Below, piece after piece: positions 1 to 6,385 of a stretch of DNA of 14,865 bases; positions within the stretch are counted from its first letter, which is position 1; every line of letters starts with the position of its first letter. The notes under the pieces were generated by a model, which worked only from the letters and a program-made list of their open reading frames with translations, was not told the DNA's origin and made no database searches. Source of the stretch: CAYMLQ01 sp964390795 (GTDB taxonomy: Bacteria > Verrucomicrobiota > Kiritimatiellia > RFP12 > UBA1067). The translations under genes and the position numbers were made by a program. The stretch covers positions 1 to 14,865 of the forward strand of contig CAYMLQ010000110.1 in the NCBI GenBank assembly GCA_964390795.1, read 5' to 3'.

Positions 1-54
1 CTTGAGGCGGATAAATATTCTTTCAGGATGAGCCCAACTGGCGAACTCGGGCTA

Positions 55-63
55 GGGATCGCT
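55..63. repeat. Left target-site duplication of element copy 1
   Basis: GGGATCGCT directly abuts the left inverted repeat and is identical to 312-320 on the far side. Confidence 0.75.
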
Positions 64-129
64 GTAATCGGTTGTTGGCCGGGGGTGTTCGAGGAGTGAG
101 CGTTGCTGGCGAACCTGTGTCGCAAGCTC

Positions 130-154
130 GGGAGCGGGGACACTCCTGTCCCCG
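130..154. repeat. REP-like hairpin A of element copy 1
   Basis: Arms CGGGGACA (135-142) and TGTCCCCG (147-154) close a CTCC loop. The 25-bp unit is the exact reverse complement of 232-256, so the two hairpins form an inverted pair. The loop CTCC is complementary to the loop GGAG of the partner. Confidence 0.85.
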
Positions 155-231
155 AAACGTCGGCCAAGCGTCGCTCCGCAGGCGGTCGTCTCGTCGTATC
201 CTGCGGCTCGGTGTTGCACAACCGTTCACAA

Positions 232-256
232 CGGGGACAGGAGTGTCCCCGCTCCC
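232..256. repeat. REP-like hairpin B of element copy 1
   Basis: Arms CGGGGACA (232-239) and TGTCCCCG (244-251) close a GGAG loop. The unit is the exact inverted copy of 130-154. Confidence 0.85.
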
Positions 257-311
257 AGCGCTACGCACACACGACGCGCGTTCCTCGATCACCCGGCCAC
301 CAACCGATTAC

Positions 312-320
312 GGGATCGCT
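312..320. repeat. Right target-site duplication of element copy 1
   Basis: GGGATCGCT directly abuts the right inverted repeat and is identical to 55-63. Confidence 0.75.
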
Positions 321-398
321 GATCGGGGGTGCGATTCAGTTTCAACTACACTAAAGAGTATCCCCTCTACGACTTTGTGCCTATTCCTTATCCACCAG

Positions 399-413
399 CA
401 TGTTGCTAACATG
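399..413. promoter_or_regulatory. Perfect inverted repeat upstream of the beta-helix gene
   Basis: CATGTT (399-404), GCT, AACATG (408-413) form a 15-bp dyad ending 30 bases before the ATG at 444. It could be an operator. No convincing -35/-10 pair was recognised around it, so the role is a guess. Confidence 0.3.
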
Positions 414-443
414 TTCCCAACGATCTATTGATAAAAGTACCTC

Positions 444-1667
444 ATGAAAAATTCTACTCAGTGGGTTTCGCGGGTGGCGGGGTTGTTGATATCCGCTATT
501 CTAATGGCACGGAACGCCGAGTCCGCCACGCTGACGGTCACCTCGTCCGCCGATTCGGGCGCGGGGTCGCTGCGCCAAGCCGTAGGCGATGCGGCCACAG
601 GTGACACGATCACCTTTGACGCGTCGTTGCACGGCTCCACGATCACCCTCGCCTCGGGCGAGCTGCGTGTCATGCGGGGCCTCGCGATCAACGGTCCCGG
701 CCCGTCGCTCCTGACGCTCGACGGCGGAGGCGTCAGCCGCATTTTCCATCTGTTCCCCTCGAACGGCACCGCCACGGTCACGCTCAGCGGCCTGACGCTG
801 ACGAACGGGGTGGCTCTGACCGGCGGGGCGATCTTTTCCGACACATCGTTTGCCTCGTCATCCATCACGCTGAACCTCAGCAACTGCGTGATCCGGGCTA
901 ACCGCGCGACAGACCTCCCGGGTGTCTATGCGGGCGGCGGCGGCGTCGCGGCCTTGCGCAACACGTCCCTGATGATGACAGACTGCGAGATCGGTTCGAA
1001 CCACGCGAATGCGAATGGCGGCGGTGTCTGGTGCTACAGCGCCTCCACCTTTAACCGCTGCGCCTTCGTCGGCAACACGACCTCCAACTCCGGCGGCGGC
1101 CTGCTGATCCGCCACGAGCCGGTCGTGACCATTATGAACAGCACCTTCTCCGGTAACGCCTCTATCTTCTACAGTTGGCAGTCCGATTACGGTGGCGGTG
1201 CGTTGCATACGCAGGAGAGGGGCAACGTCAGAATCTACAACTCGACCATCACCGGTAATACAGCAACCAAGCAGTGCGGCGGCATCCAGAGCCGGGGCAC
1301 CACCACGATGTACCTCGTGAGCACGATCGTCGCGGGCAACAGCGATACGCAGGGCTACCCCGATATCAACGGGCTTTTCACGGGCGTAACCAACTGCCTG
1401 ATCCAAGTCACCAACAACGTGGCGTTGGTGGGCACGAACAACCTGTACGGCGTCTCGCCCCAGCTTCAGCCGCTGGCCTGGAACGGGGGGCCGACCCGCA
1501 CGCATGCGCTGAGGTCGAACAGCCCCGCGGTCGACAAAGGTGCGAATCCGCTGGGGCTGACCGTGGACCAGCGCGGCGTCGGCTATCCCCGGTCGTTAGG
1601 GCTGGCGGTTGATATCGGAGCTTATGAGTTGCCGTCCCTGAAGGGCACGCTGATCCGGGTGCACTGA
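444..1667 (+). CDS. Secreted parallel beta-helix protein with choice-of-anchor-Q-type C-terminus
   Basis: The 407-residue product begins with a basic N-terminus and a hydrophobic stretch (about 10-22), then a likely signal-peptidase site near AESA (25-28), so it should be exported. The body has the turn pattern of right-handed beta-helix proteins: many short strands with N and GGG turns (AGGGGVAAL, NANGGGVW, NSGGGLLI, YGGGALH) and phrases such as SLRQAV, INGPGPSLLTLDGGG and TITGNTA. The end carries the signature of the choice-of-anchor-Q family: GGPTRTHAL, SPAVDKG, DQRG and DIGAYE (about 390-395). Such proteins are usually cell-surface or secreted adhesins, or lyase-like proteins; no catalytic residues can be assigned. 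There is no clear Shine-Dalgarno before ATG 444, but the signal peptide supports that start. Only 12 residues follow DIGAYE, with no sorting signal visible. Confidence 0.9.
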   Translation: MKNSTQWVSRVAGLLISAILMARNAESATLTVTSSADSGAGSLRQAVGDAATGDTITFDASLHGSTITLASGELRVMRGLAINGPGPSLLTLDGGGVSRIFHLFPSNGTATVTLSGLTLTNGVALTGGAIFSDTSFASSSITLNLSNCVIRANRATDLPGVYAGGGGVAALRNTSLMMTDCEIGSNHANANGGGVWCYSASTFNRCAFVGNTTSNSGGGLLIRHEPVVTIMNSTFSGNASIFYSWQSDYGGGALHTQERGNVRIYNSTITGNTATKQCGGIQSRGTTTMYLVSTIVAGNSDTQGYPDINGLFTGVTNCLIQVTNNVALVGTNNLYGVSPQLQPLAWNGGPTRTHALRSNSPAVDKGANPLGLTVDQRGVGYPRSLGLAVDIGAYELPSLKGTLIRVH

Positions 1668-1736
1668 GCGCGTGCCTCGTCATAATGAGGTGTCTCTTGA
1701 TGTGTCACTCTCTTCGCAAGGGACGTCTGCCGTTTA

Positions 1737-1780
1737 TGGAGTGCGGCGGCAAGCGGTATCCCGCTTGTCACCGCACTCCA
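1737..1780. repeat. Nested hairpin inside the half element
   Basis: Outer arms TGGAGTGCGG (1737-1746) and CCGCACTCCA (1771-1780) enclose inner arms CAAGCGG (1750-1756) and CCGCTTG (1761-1767). The run of A that follows (1780-1784) could let it work as a rho-independent terminator for the upstream gene in the minus-strand sense only weakly, because no U-tract follows on the plus strand. I read it as a REP-like palindrome, different in sequence from those in the two complete elements. Confidence 0.75.
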
Positions 1781-1840
1781 AAAATGAGCACCCAATCATT
1801 TTCATGCCGCAGAACTTCAACACAAATAAATCGCACCCGT

Positions 1841-1854
1841 CACCAACCGATTAC
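1841..1854. mobile_element. Solo right end of the GTAATCGGTTGGTG element family (copy 2, half element)
   Basis: CACCAACCGATTAC matches the right ends at 298-311 and 4662-4675. Read as its reverse complement, the adjoining interior resembles that of the 4675 end (both have GGGTGCGA shortly after the terminal repeat). No matching left end or flanking duplication was found between 1640 and 1740, so this copy seems to have lost or degraded its left half. Confidence 0.6.
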
Positions 1855-1857
1855 GGG

Positions 1858-1885
1858 TTGCGTGCGTGGGGCAGTCTGTTATCAT
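1858..1885 (+). promoter_or_regulatory. Candidate promoter for the family 9 hydrolase
   Basis: A possible -35 TTGCGT (1858-1863) lies 16 bases from TATCAT (1880-1885), which has an extended TG at 1877-1878. The -35 begins three bases outside the half-element end. An inverted pair GGCAGT (1870-1875) and ACTGCC (1895-1900) brackets the -10 region and may be an operator. This is a motif match only. Confidence 0.35.
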
Positions 1886-1917
1886 GATGCCAAAACTGCC
1901 TTGAAAATGGAGCTGTG

Positions 1918-4506
1918 ATGCAAAATTCTCGCCTGAGTTCCGCGTTGTCCGTGTCGCTGTTCTTCGCCGCCGGGTTGCTGGAGGCCGCTTCCCTGACCGG
2001 CCGCACGCACGTGGCGTACTCGCCCCTGCCAGCGGCGCGCGAGGGGCGCTATCCCCTGCTGTTGCCCGAGTGCAGCGGCCAGATCAAGCAGATGCTGCTG
2101 CTCGACAACCGCCGCTTGATCGTGGCCGTGTACGACGTGCCCGAGGTGGTGGCGCGTATGGACGTGCTCTCCGGCGGCAAGCTGGTATCCGCCGTGACGG
2201 GCTTTCGCGAGAGCGAGGCCGCCGGCCGCCCCAACTGGACGCTCTTCCGCCTCCCTGAGAAGATCCGCGGGAGCTATCTGGCGCAAGCTCGTGAAGAAAC
2301 CGGCGAGCGGAAGCTCGACCAGCCGGCCACCTTCCGGATCGCGAGCGACGGCGACGCCGGTTACCGCGGCGGCCAGCCCTGCGCGCGCGTCACCCGCGTG
2401 CTGGTCTCGCTCGGCGGCTGCCGCGTTGACGGCGGCCATCTGGTGGACTACGGCCACACGTGCCTGATCGAGCTGCCCGCGCCCTTGCAGAATGGCCAGC
2501 GCTACACGGTCACGGTCGCGGATCGCGGCGCGGTGTCGTTCACCTACGACGAGCGCCGCCTGATCTCGCGCGCCCTCAAGGTGAACCAGGCCGGCTACCT
2601 GCCCGACGCAGGCGCGAAGTTCGCCTACCTCGGCGCGTTCGGCTACGCGTTCGGACCGCTCGAATTCCCGCAGGCTCAGACGTTCACGGTCGTCAACGTT
2701 GACACCGGCGAGGAGGCGCTGACCGGGCCGGTGCGGCTGCGCGAGCGCGACCCGCGCTTCGCCCCCATCCCGGACAAGCCCGCCGCCGGCGAGCGGCCGC
2801 CGATGTACGGAGAGGTCGTCTACGAGTTGGATCTCGCCGGCCTGAAGGCGCACGGAAACTTCTTCATCACCATTCCCGGCGTGGGCCGTTCGTGGACCTT
2901 CCGGCACGCGCCCGACGCCTACGGCGAAGCCTTCTACATCGCGGCGCGCGGCCTCTACCACCAGCGCGCGGCGACCGCGCTCGAGGCGCCTTTCACCGCG
3001 TGGACGCGGCCCAAGTCGACCATGCACGACACCGTCTACGAGTGCGGGCTCGTCGCCTTCCCGCCGCACGCCGGGTCGCCCAAGGGCTTCGAGATCTTCG
3101 ACGTCATCGGCGCGACGCTCGACCGCGGCCGCGTCACGCGCGACGTGGTCGGCGGCTGGTATGACGCGGCGGACTGGGACCGTAACCAGCTTCACTTCAG
3201 CGCCGTGTTCGACCTGCTTAACGCCTACGCCTTCCATCCGGAGGCTTTCACCGACGGGCAGTTGCGGCTGCCCGAGTCCGGCAACGGCGTGCCCGACGTG
3301 CTGGACGAGGTCCGCTGGGGCCTCGAGTGCTGGCGGCGCGGCCAGTCGGCGAACGGCGGCGTCTCCGGCTTCATCGAGACCTCGACCCACCCCCGCTACT
3401 GCGACACCAACTACCCGTACGCCTTCTCGCAGCGCACGCGCTGGAACTCGCTGATCTATGCGGCGGGCGCAGCCCAGTACGCGCGGCTCGCGGCCCGGTT
3501 CGACGCTCCGTCGTCCGCTCTCTACGCGGAGAGCGCCCGGCGCGCGTGGCGCTTCGGCGCCGACCCGGCCAACAGCCTCGGCGCCCTCGAGATCCCGGCC
3601 CGCAAGAAGCGCGGCTCAGGTGACGCCTACAGCTACCCGTGGCGCGAGGAGGAGTCGCACCTTCTTCCCTACCGCGTCCACGCCGCGTACCAGCTGTTCC
3701 GGCTTACCCGCGACAAGACTTATCTGGACGGCATCGGCGAGACCGCGGCCAGTGCGCACCCGCCGTTCGCCTGGCACTTCTCGCACCGCGACTTCTCGGC
3801 GTGGACCTGCGCGGAGCTGGCGCTCGACCCGGAGCGGGCGCTGCCGCCGGAGGTGGCCGCCCGCTGGCGTGCGTTCTACCTGAAAGAGGCGGACGGCCTG
3901 GTCGCGCAACTCGCCGCCATGCCCTACCGCGAGACCTGGCCGCGCCATCAGGATTTTTGGGCGGGGTGGGGCGCCTCGAACGTCAACAACTTCAACCGCT
4001 GCCTCGCCATCGCCTGGCGCCTGACCGGCGACGCGAAGTACCGCGACGCCATCGCGAACAATCTGGACTTCATGTTCGGCGCGAACCCCCTGGGCCTGTG
4101 TTGGACCACGGGCATCGGCTACGCCTATCCGATCGACATCCAGCACGCCAACAGCGAGGCGGACGGGCTGATGGACCCCGTGCCGGGCCTCACGATCTAC
4201 GGGCTGAACGGGGGCCCCGCCATGCATCACCGGGCCCGCGAACTCGTGTGGGAAAGCAAAGGCCCGGACGGCAAGCCGGTGCCCTTCATCGCGCCCGAGA
4301 ACAAGAAGGTGCCGTTCTTCCGCTGCTGGTCCGCGCATCCCGACGTCAACACCGGCCAGTGCGAGTTCACGGTCCACGAGACCATGGCCGCCACCGTCTT
4401 CTCGACGGCCGTGCTGTTGTCGCCCGGCTGGAAGCCGGACCCGGAGCTGCTCTCCCGCGGCCCGCGCCGCGACGACCTGCTCTTCGGCTACTGGCCCCTG
4501 CCGTGA
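1918..4506 (+). CDS. Secreted glycoside hydrolase family 9 (endoglucanase-type)
   Basis: The 862-residue product starts with a short signal peptide (to about residue 24, ...LLEAAS). ATG 1918 is preferred over the GTG at 1915 because GGAG (1909-1912) sits five bases before it. Residues 25-215 look like an extra beta-sandwich region I cannot name. About 217-330 matches the N-terminal Ig-like domain of family 9 cellulases (KVNQAGYLP at 221-229). The alpha/alpha-barrel follows: GGWYDAADWD (412-421) corresponds to the DAGD motif, with D416 and D419 as the water-binding and base residues; PESGNGVPDVLDE (452-464); FMFGANPLG (718-726); and a C-terminal VHETMAATV in which E821 is the likely acid. The expected activity is hydrolysis of beta-1,4-glucan or a related polymer outside the cytoplasm. 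The usual HHR motif is not obvious, so specificity is open. No carbohydrate-binding module is visible. Confidence 0.92.
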   Translation: MQNSRLSSALSVSLFFAAGLLEAASLTGRTHVAYSPLPAAREGRYPLLLPECSGQIKQMLLLDNRRLIVAVYDVPEVVARMDVLSGGKLVSAVTGFRESEAAGRPNWTLFRLPEKIRGSYLAQAREETGERKLDQPATFRIASDGDAGYRGGQPCARVTRVLVSLGGCRVDGGHLVDYGHTCLIELPAPLQNGQRYTVTVADRGAVSFTYDERRLISRALKVNQAGYLPDAGAKFAYLGAFGYAFGPLEFPQAQTFTVVNVDTGEEALTGPVRLRERDPRFAPIPDKPAAGERPPMYGEVVYELDLAGLKAHGNFFITIPGVGRSWTFRHAPDAYGEAFYIAARGLYHQRAATALEAPFTAWTRPKSTMHDTVYECGLVAFPPHAGSPKGFEIFDVIGATLDRGRVTRDVVGGWYDAADWDRNQLHFSAVFDLLNAYAFHPEAFTDGQLRLPESGNGVPDVLDEVRWGLECWRRGQSANGGVSGFIETSTHPRYCDTNYPYAFSQRTRWNSLIYAAGAAQYARLAARFDAPSSALYAESARRAWRFGADPANSLGALEIPARKKRGSGDAYSYPWREEESHLLPYRVHAAYQLFRLTRDKTYLDGIGETAASAHPPFAWHFSHRDFSAWTCAELALDPERALPPEVAARWRAFYLKEADGLVAQLAAMPYRETWPRHQDFWAGWGASNVNNFNRCLAIAWRLTGDAKYRDAIANNLDFMFGANPLGLCWTTGIGYAYPIDIQHANSEADGLMDPVPGLTIYGLNGGPAMHHRARELVWESKGPDGKPVPFIAPENKKVPFFRCWSAHPDVNTGQCEFTVHETMAATVFSTAVLLSPGWKPDPELLSRGPRRDDLLFGYWPLP

Positions 4507-4507
4507 G

Positions 4508-4517
4508 CCTTTGCTTA
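4508..4517. repeat. Left target-site duplication of element copy 3
   Basis: CCTTTGCTTA abuts the left terminal repeat and matches CCTTTGATTA (4676-4685) at nine of ten positions. It starts two bases after the hydrolase stop codon. Confidence 0.6.
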
Positions 4518-4675
4518 GTAATCGGTTGGTGGGTCGCGAAGCGGATGCGTGTGATGCGCGAAAGCACGGGAGGGACGAGCGTCTGCTCGTCCGGGCAAGC
4601 AGACGCTTGCCCCTCCCCAAGCCGCACGTTCTCCAGAAACGCAACAACCTCGCACCCCTGCCACCAACCGATTAC
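4518..4675. mobile_element. MITE-like element copy 3, with perfect 15-bp terminal inverted repeats
   Basis: GTAATCGGTTGGTGG (4518-4532) and CCACCAACCGATTAC (4661-4675) are perfect inverted repeats. Near-identical 10-mers flank the element (4508-4517, 4676-4685). The 158-bp unit has no coding capacity. Its core is a double palindrome (4568-4617) different in sequence from that of copy 1 but of the same design. It lies just after the hydrolase stop, so its hairpins could also affect transcript ends there; there is no U-tract typical of an intrinsic terminator. Confidence 0.75.
4573..4612. repeat. Back-to-back REP-like hairpins with complementary loops
   Basis: Hairpin one is GGACGAGC (4573-4580), loop GTCT, GCTCGTCC (4585-4592). 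Hairpin two is GGGCAAGC (4593-4600), loop AGAC, GCTTGCCC (4605-4612). The two loops are reverse complements, and so are the 8-mers containing them (4579-4586, 4599-4606). Outer arms GGGAGGG (4568-4574) and CCCTCCC (4611-4617) could close the pair into one structure. Confidence 0.9.
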
Positions 4676-4685
4676 CCTTTGATTA
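4676..4685. repeat. Right target-site duplication of element copy 3
   Basis: CCTTTGATTA abuts the right terminal repeat and matches 4508-4517 with one mismatch. Confidence 0.6.
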
Positions 4686-4686
4686 A

Positions 4687-5469
4687 TCTTTCCTCGCCAT
4701 CAGCGGCACGGTCAACCCGCTCTACGGTTCGGCAACCGCCCCGGTCTGGCTGGGCAGCGGTGGCGGTTCCTTCTTTGGTTACCGTGTCGCGGCCGGCAAA
4801 GGCGGCGGGCGTGTCGATGTGGAAGCCGGCGCGATGGTCATAGACGGACAGGTGCTAGCCGACGGCGGCGTAGGCGCGTCGCGCAACGATGCGGGCGACG
4901 GCAGCGGCGGCTCGATCTGGCTGCGCCTGAATGGCGGCGCGTTCTCCGGCAGCGGCACCATCCGCGCCCTGGGAGGTTCAAACGGCGTAAACTCTGCGCG
5001 CGGCGGCGGCGGGCGCATCGCGATCACCGGCTATGCGAGCGCGACCTATAGCGGTTTGGTGAGCGCTGGCGCGGGCTCGTATTATTTGGCACTGAGCGTG
5101 CCCAGCATCGATACGGACGGGGACGGGCTGACCGATGCCGACGAAGGCTTGCGCGGCACGAACCCGGCCTTGCGCGACACCGACGGCGACGGCGCCTCGG
5201 ACGGCGACGAGGTCGCCGCCGGAACGAACCCGCTGAACCGCGCCTCGGTGCTGGCCTTCATTGCCACCATTCCCGCACCGGAAGGACTTCAGGTGACCTG
5301 GCAGGGCGGAACGCAGGTCACGCAGCTCCTGCAGCGCCTCACCTGCCTCGCGCCGCTGACGGTGCAGTCGGTGTACACCAACCTGCCGCCCACGGCGCTG
5401 ACCAACAGCTACCTCGACCTCAGGGGCACCAACACCACGCTCTTCTACCGCCTCCAGATCCTACGCTGA
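4687..5469 (+). pseudogene. C-terminal remnant of a glycine-rich, calcium-repeat secreted protein
   Basis: The reading frame is open from just after a TAA at 4684-4686 to the stop at 5467-5469, and coding-like sequence starts at once (YGSATAPVWLGSGGGSF) with no signal peptide. ATG 4819 is the first ATG, but family-like sequence extends well upstream of it, so it is probably not the original start. The first part has glycine-rich solenoid turns (GGGRVDV, GDGSGGSIWLRL, SGSGTIRALGG, GGGGRIAI) seen in very long surface proteins of PVC bacteria. Next come two calcium-binding DxDxDG units (DTDGDGLTDADE from about 5110 and DTDGDGASDGDE from about 5176), then a C-terminal domain ending TLFYRLQILR, similar in style to the end of the large protein at 6386-11779. 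The missing export signal and upstream repeats argue for a decapitated gene. It overlaps the convergent lipA stop by nine bases. Confidence 0.7.
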
Positions 5470-6339
5470 GCGTATGAACGCGCTCTGGCCCTCCTCGTGG
5501 TAGGAGCTGCGGACAAGCGGCGCGCTGGCGACGAAACCGAAGCCGAGGGAATAGGCGAGGTCGCGGAGGCGGTCGAACTCGGCGGGTTCGACGTAGCGCG
5601 CCACGGGCAGGTGGCGCGGGCTGGGCTGGAGGTACTGGCCGGCGTAGAAGATGCGGCAGCCGGCGTCGCGGGCGTCGCGCAGCGTCTGCTCGATTTCGCC
5701 GAACGTCTCGCCCAGGCCGAGCATCAGGCTGGTCTTGGTGATAAGTCCTGCGGCGGAGGCCTGGCGCAGAACGGCGAGCGAGCGGGCGTAGTTGGCCTGC
5801 GGACGCGCCTGTGGGTAGAGGCGCGGCACGGTTTCCAAATTATGGCCGAAGACCTCGGGCCGCGTGCGGAACACGGTGTTGAGCGCGTCTGGGTCGCCGC
5901 CGAAGTCGGGCACGAGCACCTCCACGAGCACGCCCGGCACGGCGGCGTGAATCGCCTCGACGGTCTGCGCCCAGAGCGCGGCGCCGCCGTCGGGCAGATC
6001 GTCGCGCGTAACCGAGGTGAGGACCACCTCTTTCAGGCCCGCGTCGCGTACGGCCTCGGCGGCGCGCCGGGGCTCGTCAGGATCGGGCGGCAGCACCTCG
6101 CGCTTGTCCACGTTGCAGAAGCGGCAGCCGCGCGTGCAGCGGTCGCCGAGGATGAGCAGCGTGGCATGGCCGCGCGACCAGCAGTGGCCGAGGTTGGGGC
6201 AGAGCGCCTCCTCGCACACGGTGTGTAGTCCATGGGCGCGCAGCCGCGCCTTGGTAGCCTGGAACGTGTCGTTCTGGCCGATCCGGACGCGGATCCACGT
6301 CGGCTTGGGGCCGCAGGCGGGTGTCGGTTGTTCGCTCAT
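5461..6339 (-). CDS. lipA: Lipoyl synthase (radical SAM)
   Basis: The 292-residue cytoplasmic enzyme inserts two sulfur atoms into octanoyl groups on lipoyl domains, making the cofactor of pyruvate and 2-oxoglutarate dehydrogenases and the glycine cleavage system. All family signatures are present: the auxiliary cluster ligands C42, C47 and C53 (CEEALCPNLGHC), the radical-SAM CTRGCRFC with C68, C72 and C75, TSVTRDDLPDGGA (108-118), GQYLQPS and the C-terminal LVRSSY (275-280), whose serine binds the auxiliary cluster. ATG 6339 is chosen because homology begins at once after it; an upstream extension in the same frame reads as non-protein. No Shine-Dalgarno is visible; instead a GC-rich hairpin abuts the start codon. 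It lies 46 bases after the large modular gene on the same strand. No lipB is seen in the window. Confidence 0.96.
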   Translation of the reverse strand: MSEQPTPACGPKPTWIRVRIGQNDTFQATKARLRAHGLHTVCEEALCPNLGHCWSRGHATLLILGDRCTRGCRFCNVDKREVLPPDPDEPRRAAEAVRDAGLKEVVLTSVTRDDLPDGGAALWAQTVEAIHAAVPGVLVEVLVPDFGGDPDALNTVFRTRPEVFGHNLETVPRLYPQARPQANYARSLAVLRQASAAGLITKTSLMLGLGETFGEIEQTLRDARDAGCRIFYAGQYLQPSPRHLPVARYVEPAEFDRLRDLAYSLGFGFVASAPLVRSSYHEEGQSAFIRSA

Positions 6340-6369
6340 GACGCGCGCTATTAAAGCACAACGCGCGTC
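6340..6369 (-). promoter_or_regulatory. Stem-loop abutting the lipA start codon
   Basis: GACGCGCG (6340-6347) and CGCGCGTC (6362-6369) are perfect 8-bp inverted arms around a 14-base AT-rich loop. The stem ends exactly where the lipA ATG begins. It could terminate the upstream transcript or hide the ribosome entry site; the sequence alone does not decide. Confidence 0.45.
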
Positions 6370-6385
6370 GGAGTTGAAGCCTTTG

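Larger units (their letters stand above)
64..311. mobile_element. MITE-like element copy 1, with terminal inverted repeats and a 9-bp target duplication
   Basis: The left end GTAATCGGTTGTTGGCC (64-80) and the right end GGCCACCAACCGATTAC (295-311) are inverted repeats matching at 16 of 17 positions, with weaker complementarity continuing inward to about 36 bp. The element is flanked by an exact direct repeat GGGATCGCT (55-63 and 312-320), which is what a transposition target duplication looks like. It has no coding capacity, so a transposase would have to act from elsewhere. Inside are two identical inverted hairpins (130-154 and 232-256) and a central inverted pair CCGCAGG/CCTGCGG (176-182, 200-206). 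The ends recur at 1841-1854, 4518-4532 and 4661-4675. The transposon reading is inferred from structure. Confidence 0.75.
1..443. other. Gene-free region with a complete short inverted-repeat element
   Basis: No convincing gene lies here; the open frames have no family signature and run through palindromes. The region holds the element at 64-311, its flanking duplications, and about 120 bp of AT-richer leader before the beta-helix gene. The first 54 bases show nothing I can name. Confidence 0.7.

Noticed and set aside
130..256. CRISPR array or riboswitch made of the inverted hairpins
   Set aside because: There are only two units, in opposite orientation, with no regular spacers and no cas gene; no riboswitch core was recognised.
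1668..1740. Left end and target duplication for the half element
   Set aside because: No sequence close to GTAATCGGTTGG and no copy of GGGTTGCGT was found; a very loose similarity near 1680-1692 is not better than chance.
1672..1918. Two small plus-strand frames between the beta-helix and hydrolase genes
   Set aside because: They run through a large hairpin and the half element and have no recognisable features.
1882..3390. A 502-codon open frame opposite the family 9 hydrolase
   Set aside because: The product is dominated by R, A, V, G and H, with no motif, and lies wholly against a gene with clear catalytic motifs. It is a by-product of high GC.
4819..5469. Annotating the glycine-rich remnant as an intact gene from ATG 4819
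   Set aside because: Family-like sequence continues upstream of that ATG to the TAA at 4684 and no signal peptide is present, so an N-terminal truncation explains it better.
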